A program made the position numbers and the translations under genes. Shown piece after piece: positions 63,387 through 64,000 of a stretch of DNA of 64,000 nt (the first letter of the stretch is position 1; each line of letters begins with the position of its first letter). The stretch is from the NCBI RefSeq assembly GCF_022808715.1, contig NZ_JAKZKX010000004.1, positions 62,001-126,000 of the forward strand, written 5' to 3'. The notes beneath the pieces are model-generated. The model saw only the letters and a program-made list of their open reading frames with translations, searched no databases and was not told the DNA's origin. The DNA is from Fundidesulfovibrio agrisoli (GTDB lineage: Bacteria > Desulfobacterota > Desulfovibrionia > Desulfovibrionales > Desulfovibrionaceae).

Positions 63387-64000
63387 TTAGCCCCGAGCCT
63401 GGTTGCGCAGGCCCAGCACGGCGTCCAGGGCCGCGAAGCGGGTGACGGGGCCGGCGCTGTCCGCGTCCGCCATGAGCGTGGCGTGGTAGAGCCGGGGTTC
63501 GTGCTCGGTGAGGAACACCACGCGGACCTGCTCCCAATCCACAAGGACGGCCTTGGGGTTGGTCTGCTTCAGGGCCTCGAAGCGCTTCTTTGCCATGGCC
63601 AGCATCTCGTCCCGCTCACCGAAGTTCATGGCTCCGGTGGGGCAGGTCTTGACGCAGGCGGGCAGCATCCCGGCCGTCACGCGGTCGTTGCACATGTCGC
63701 ACTTGGACATCACCTTGGTGGCGGGGTCCTGCCGGGGGATGTCGTAGGGGCAGGCACCGCGCACCACGTCGAAGGGCAGGCCCTTGGTCTTCTCGGTGAA
63801 GACCACGGCACCGGTCGCCTTGTCCTGGGTGATGGCGTCCTTGACGATGGAGTCGGCGGCGTCCTTGCAAGGCGGCTCCACGCAGTGCCGGCACTGGTCC
63901 GGCAGGAAGAGCCACTTGAAGTCGTCGCGCGAGCCCACTTCCTTCATGCGCACCACTTTGAGCGTCACGAAGGACATGTCGGGCGGGTTCTGGTGGGAAC
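63387..64000 (-). CDS. fdhB: Formate dehydrogenase iron-sulfur (beta) subunit, 5' end outside window
   Basis: The frame is open to the right edge (reading HQNPPD before MSFVTLK), so the protein continues beyond the window. Cys motifs typical of the electron-transfer subunit of periplasmic formate dehydrogenases are visible: CRHCVEPPC, GACPYDIP, and CDMCNDRVTAGMLPACVKTCP. The catalytic subunit gene is expected just outside the window. FdhE, an accessory protein, is encoded 7 kb away at 55325. Terminator structures follow the gene. Confidence 0.85.
   Translation of the reverse strand, partial: SHQNPPDMSFVTLKVVRMKEVGSRDDFKWLFLPDQCRHCVEPPCKDAADSIVKDAITQDKATGAVVFTEKTKGLPFDVVRGACPYDIPRQDPATKVMSKCDMCNDRVTAGMLPACVKTCPTGAMNFGERDEMLAMAKKRFEALKQTNPKAVLVDWEQVRVVFLTEHEPRLYHATLMADADSAGPVTRFAALDAVLGLRNQARG

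Overview
The window is a contiguous piece of a GC-rich bacterial chromosome. Its gene content suggests a sulfate-reducer-like member of the Desulfovibrionales (Fundidesulfovibrio/Desulfovibrio type). The clues are a formate dehydrogenase iron-sulfur subunit and FdhE, a Mo-cofactor protein, a GlcD/GlcF-type oxidase pair, a CoA-disulfide-reductase/rhodanese fusion, a small bacterial RRM protein, an incomplete mannose-type PTS and a high density of sensory proteins. The taxonomic call is an inference from content. I saw no rRNA, tRNA, CRISPR array, intact insertion sequence or prophage.

Layout. 1-2.5 kb: the end of a REC-PAS-HD-GYP regulator and a group IV PLP decarboxylase. 2.6-6.1 kb: a Mla-type lipid transport operon (STAS-MlaE, MlaF, MlaD, lipoprotein), divergent from a secreted TPR protein. 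7.4-11.3 kb: a tiny exported RHS-repeat protein, a methyltransferase, a HAD phosphatase, an ATC hydrolase and pyruvate kinase. 11.4-19.4 kb: a class V aminotransferase, DUF1844, argC, an EAL-HDOD protein, then a solute-binding protein/histidine kinase/receiver cassette. 19.5-28 kb: persulfide-reductase-like enzyme, lipoprotein acetolactate decarboxylase, lactonase-like MBL protein, a giant EndoQ-UvrD fusion and an HD/HD-GYP protein. 28-35.7 kb: MogA-like protein, rfbA, argJ, three arsenosugar-cluster-type genes split by a repeat-rich gap, a glutamine amidotransferase, a flavin-binding protein and many REP-like repeats.

35.7-50.6 kb is mostly housekeeping: rlmD, a SPOR protein, a compositionally atypical acyltransferase, secA, the FAD/Fe-S oxidase pair, ICMT, and an EIID-HPr-EI-SmpB operon opposite a TPR protein. 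50.7-57.4 kb: an ABC-2 exporter, cheD, a membrane fusion lipoprotein, fdhE followed by a domesticated transposase-like protein, and an RRM protein. 57.8-63.1 kb holds the most unusual unit: five genes on the minus strand, each overlapping the next by 4 bp, encoding a thioredoxin-like protein, a peroxiredoxin, a solute-binding lipoprotein, a histidine kinase with a four-Cys insert next to its HAMP, and a REC-STAS response regulator. The window ends inside fdhB.

Themes. Two independent solute-binding-protein + kinase + receiver cassettes occur without any transporter, suggesting ligand-sensing modules. Three c-di-GMP phosphodiesterase-type proteins lie in the first 28 kb. A REP-like repeat family sharing the motif CGTGAACGCGAAGC clusters around 21-22 kb and 31-35 kb, and one copy appears to supply the 5' end of a gene.
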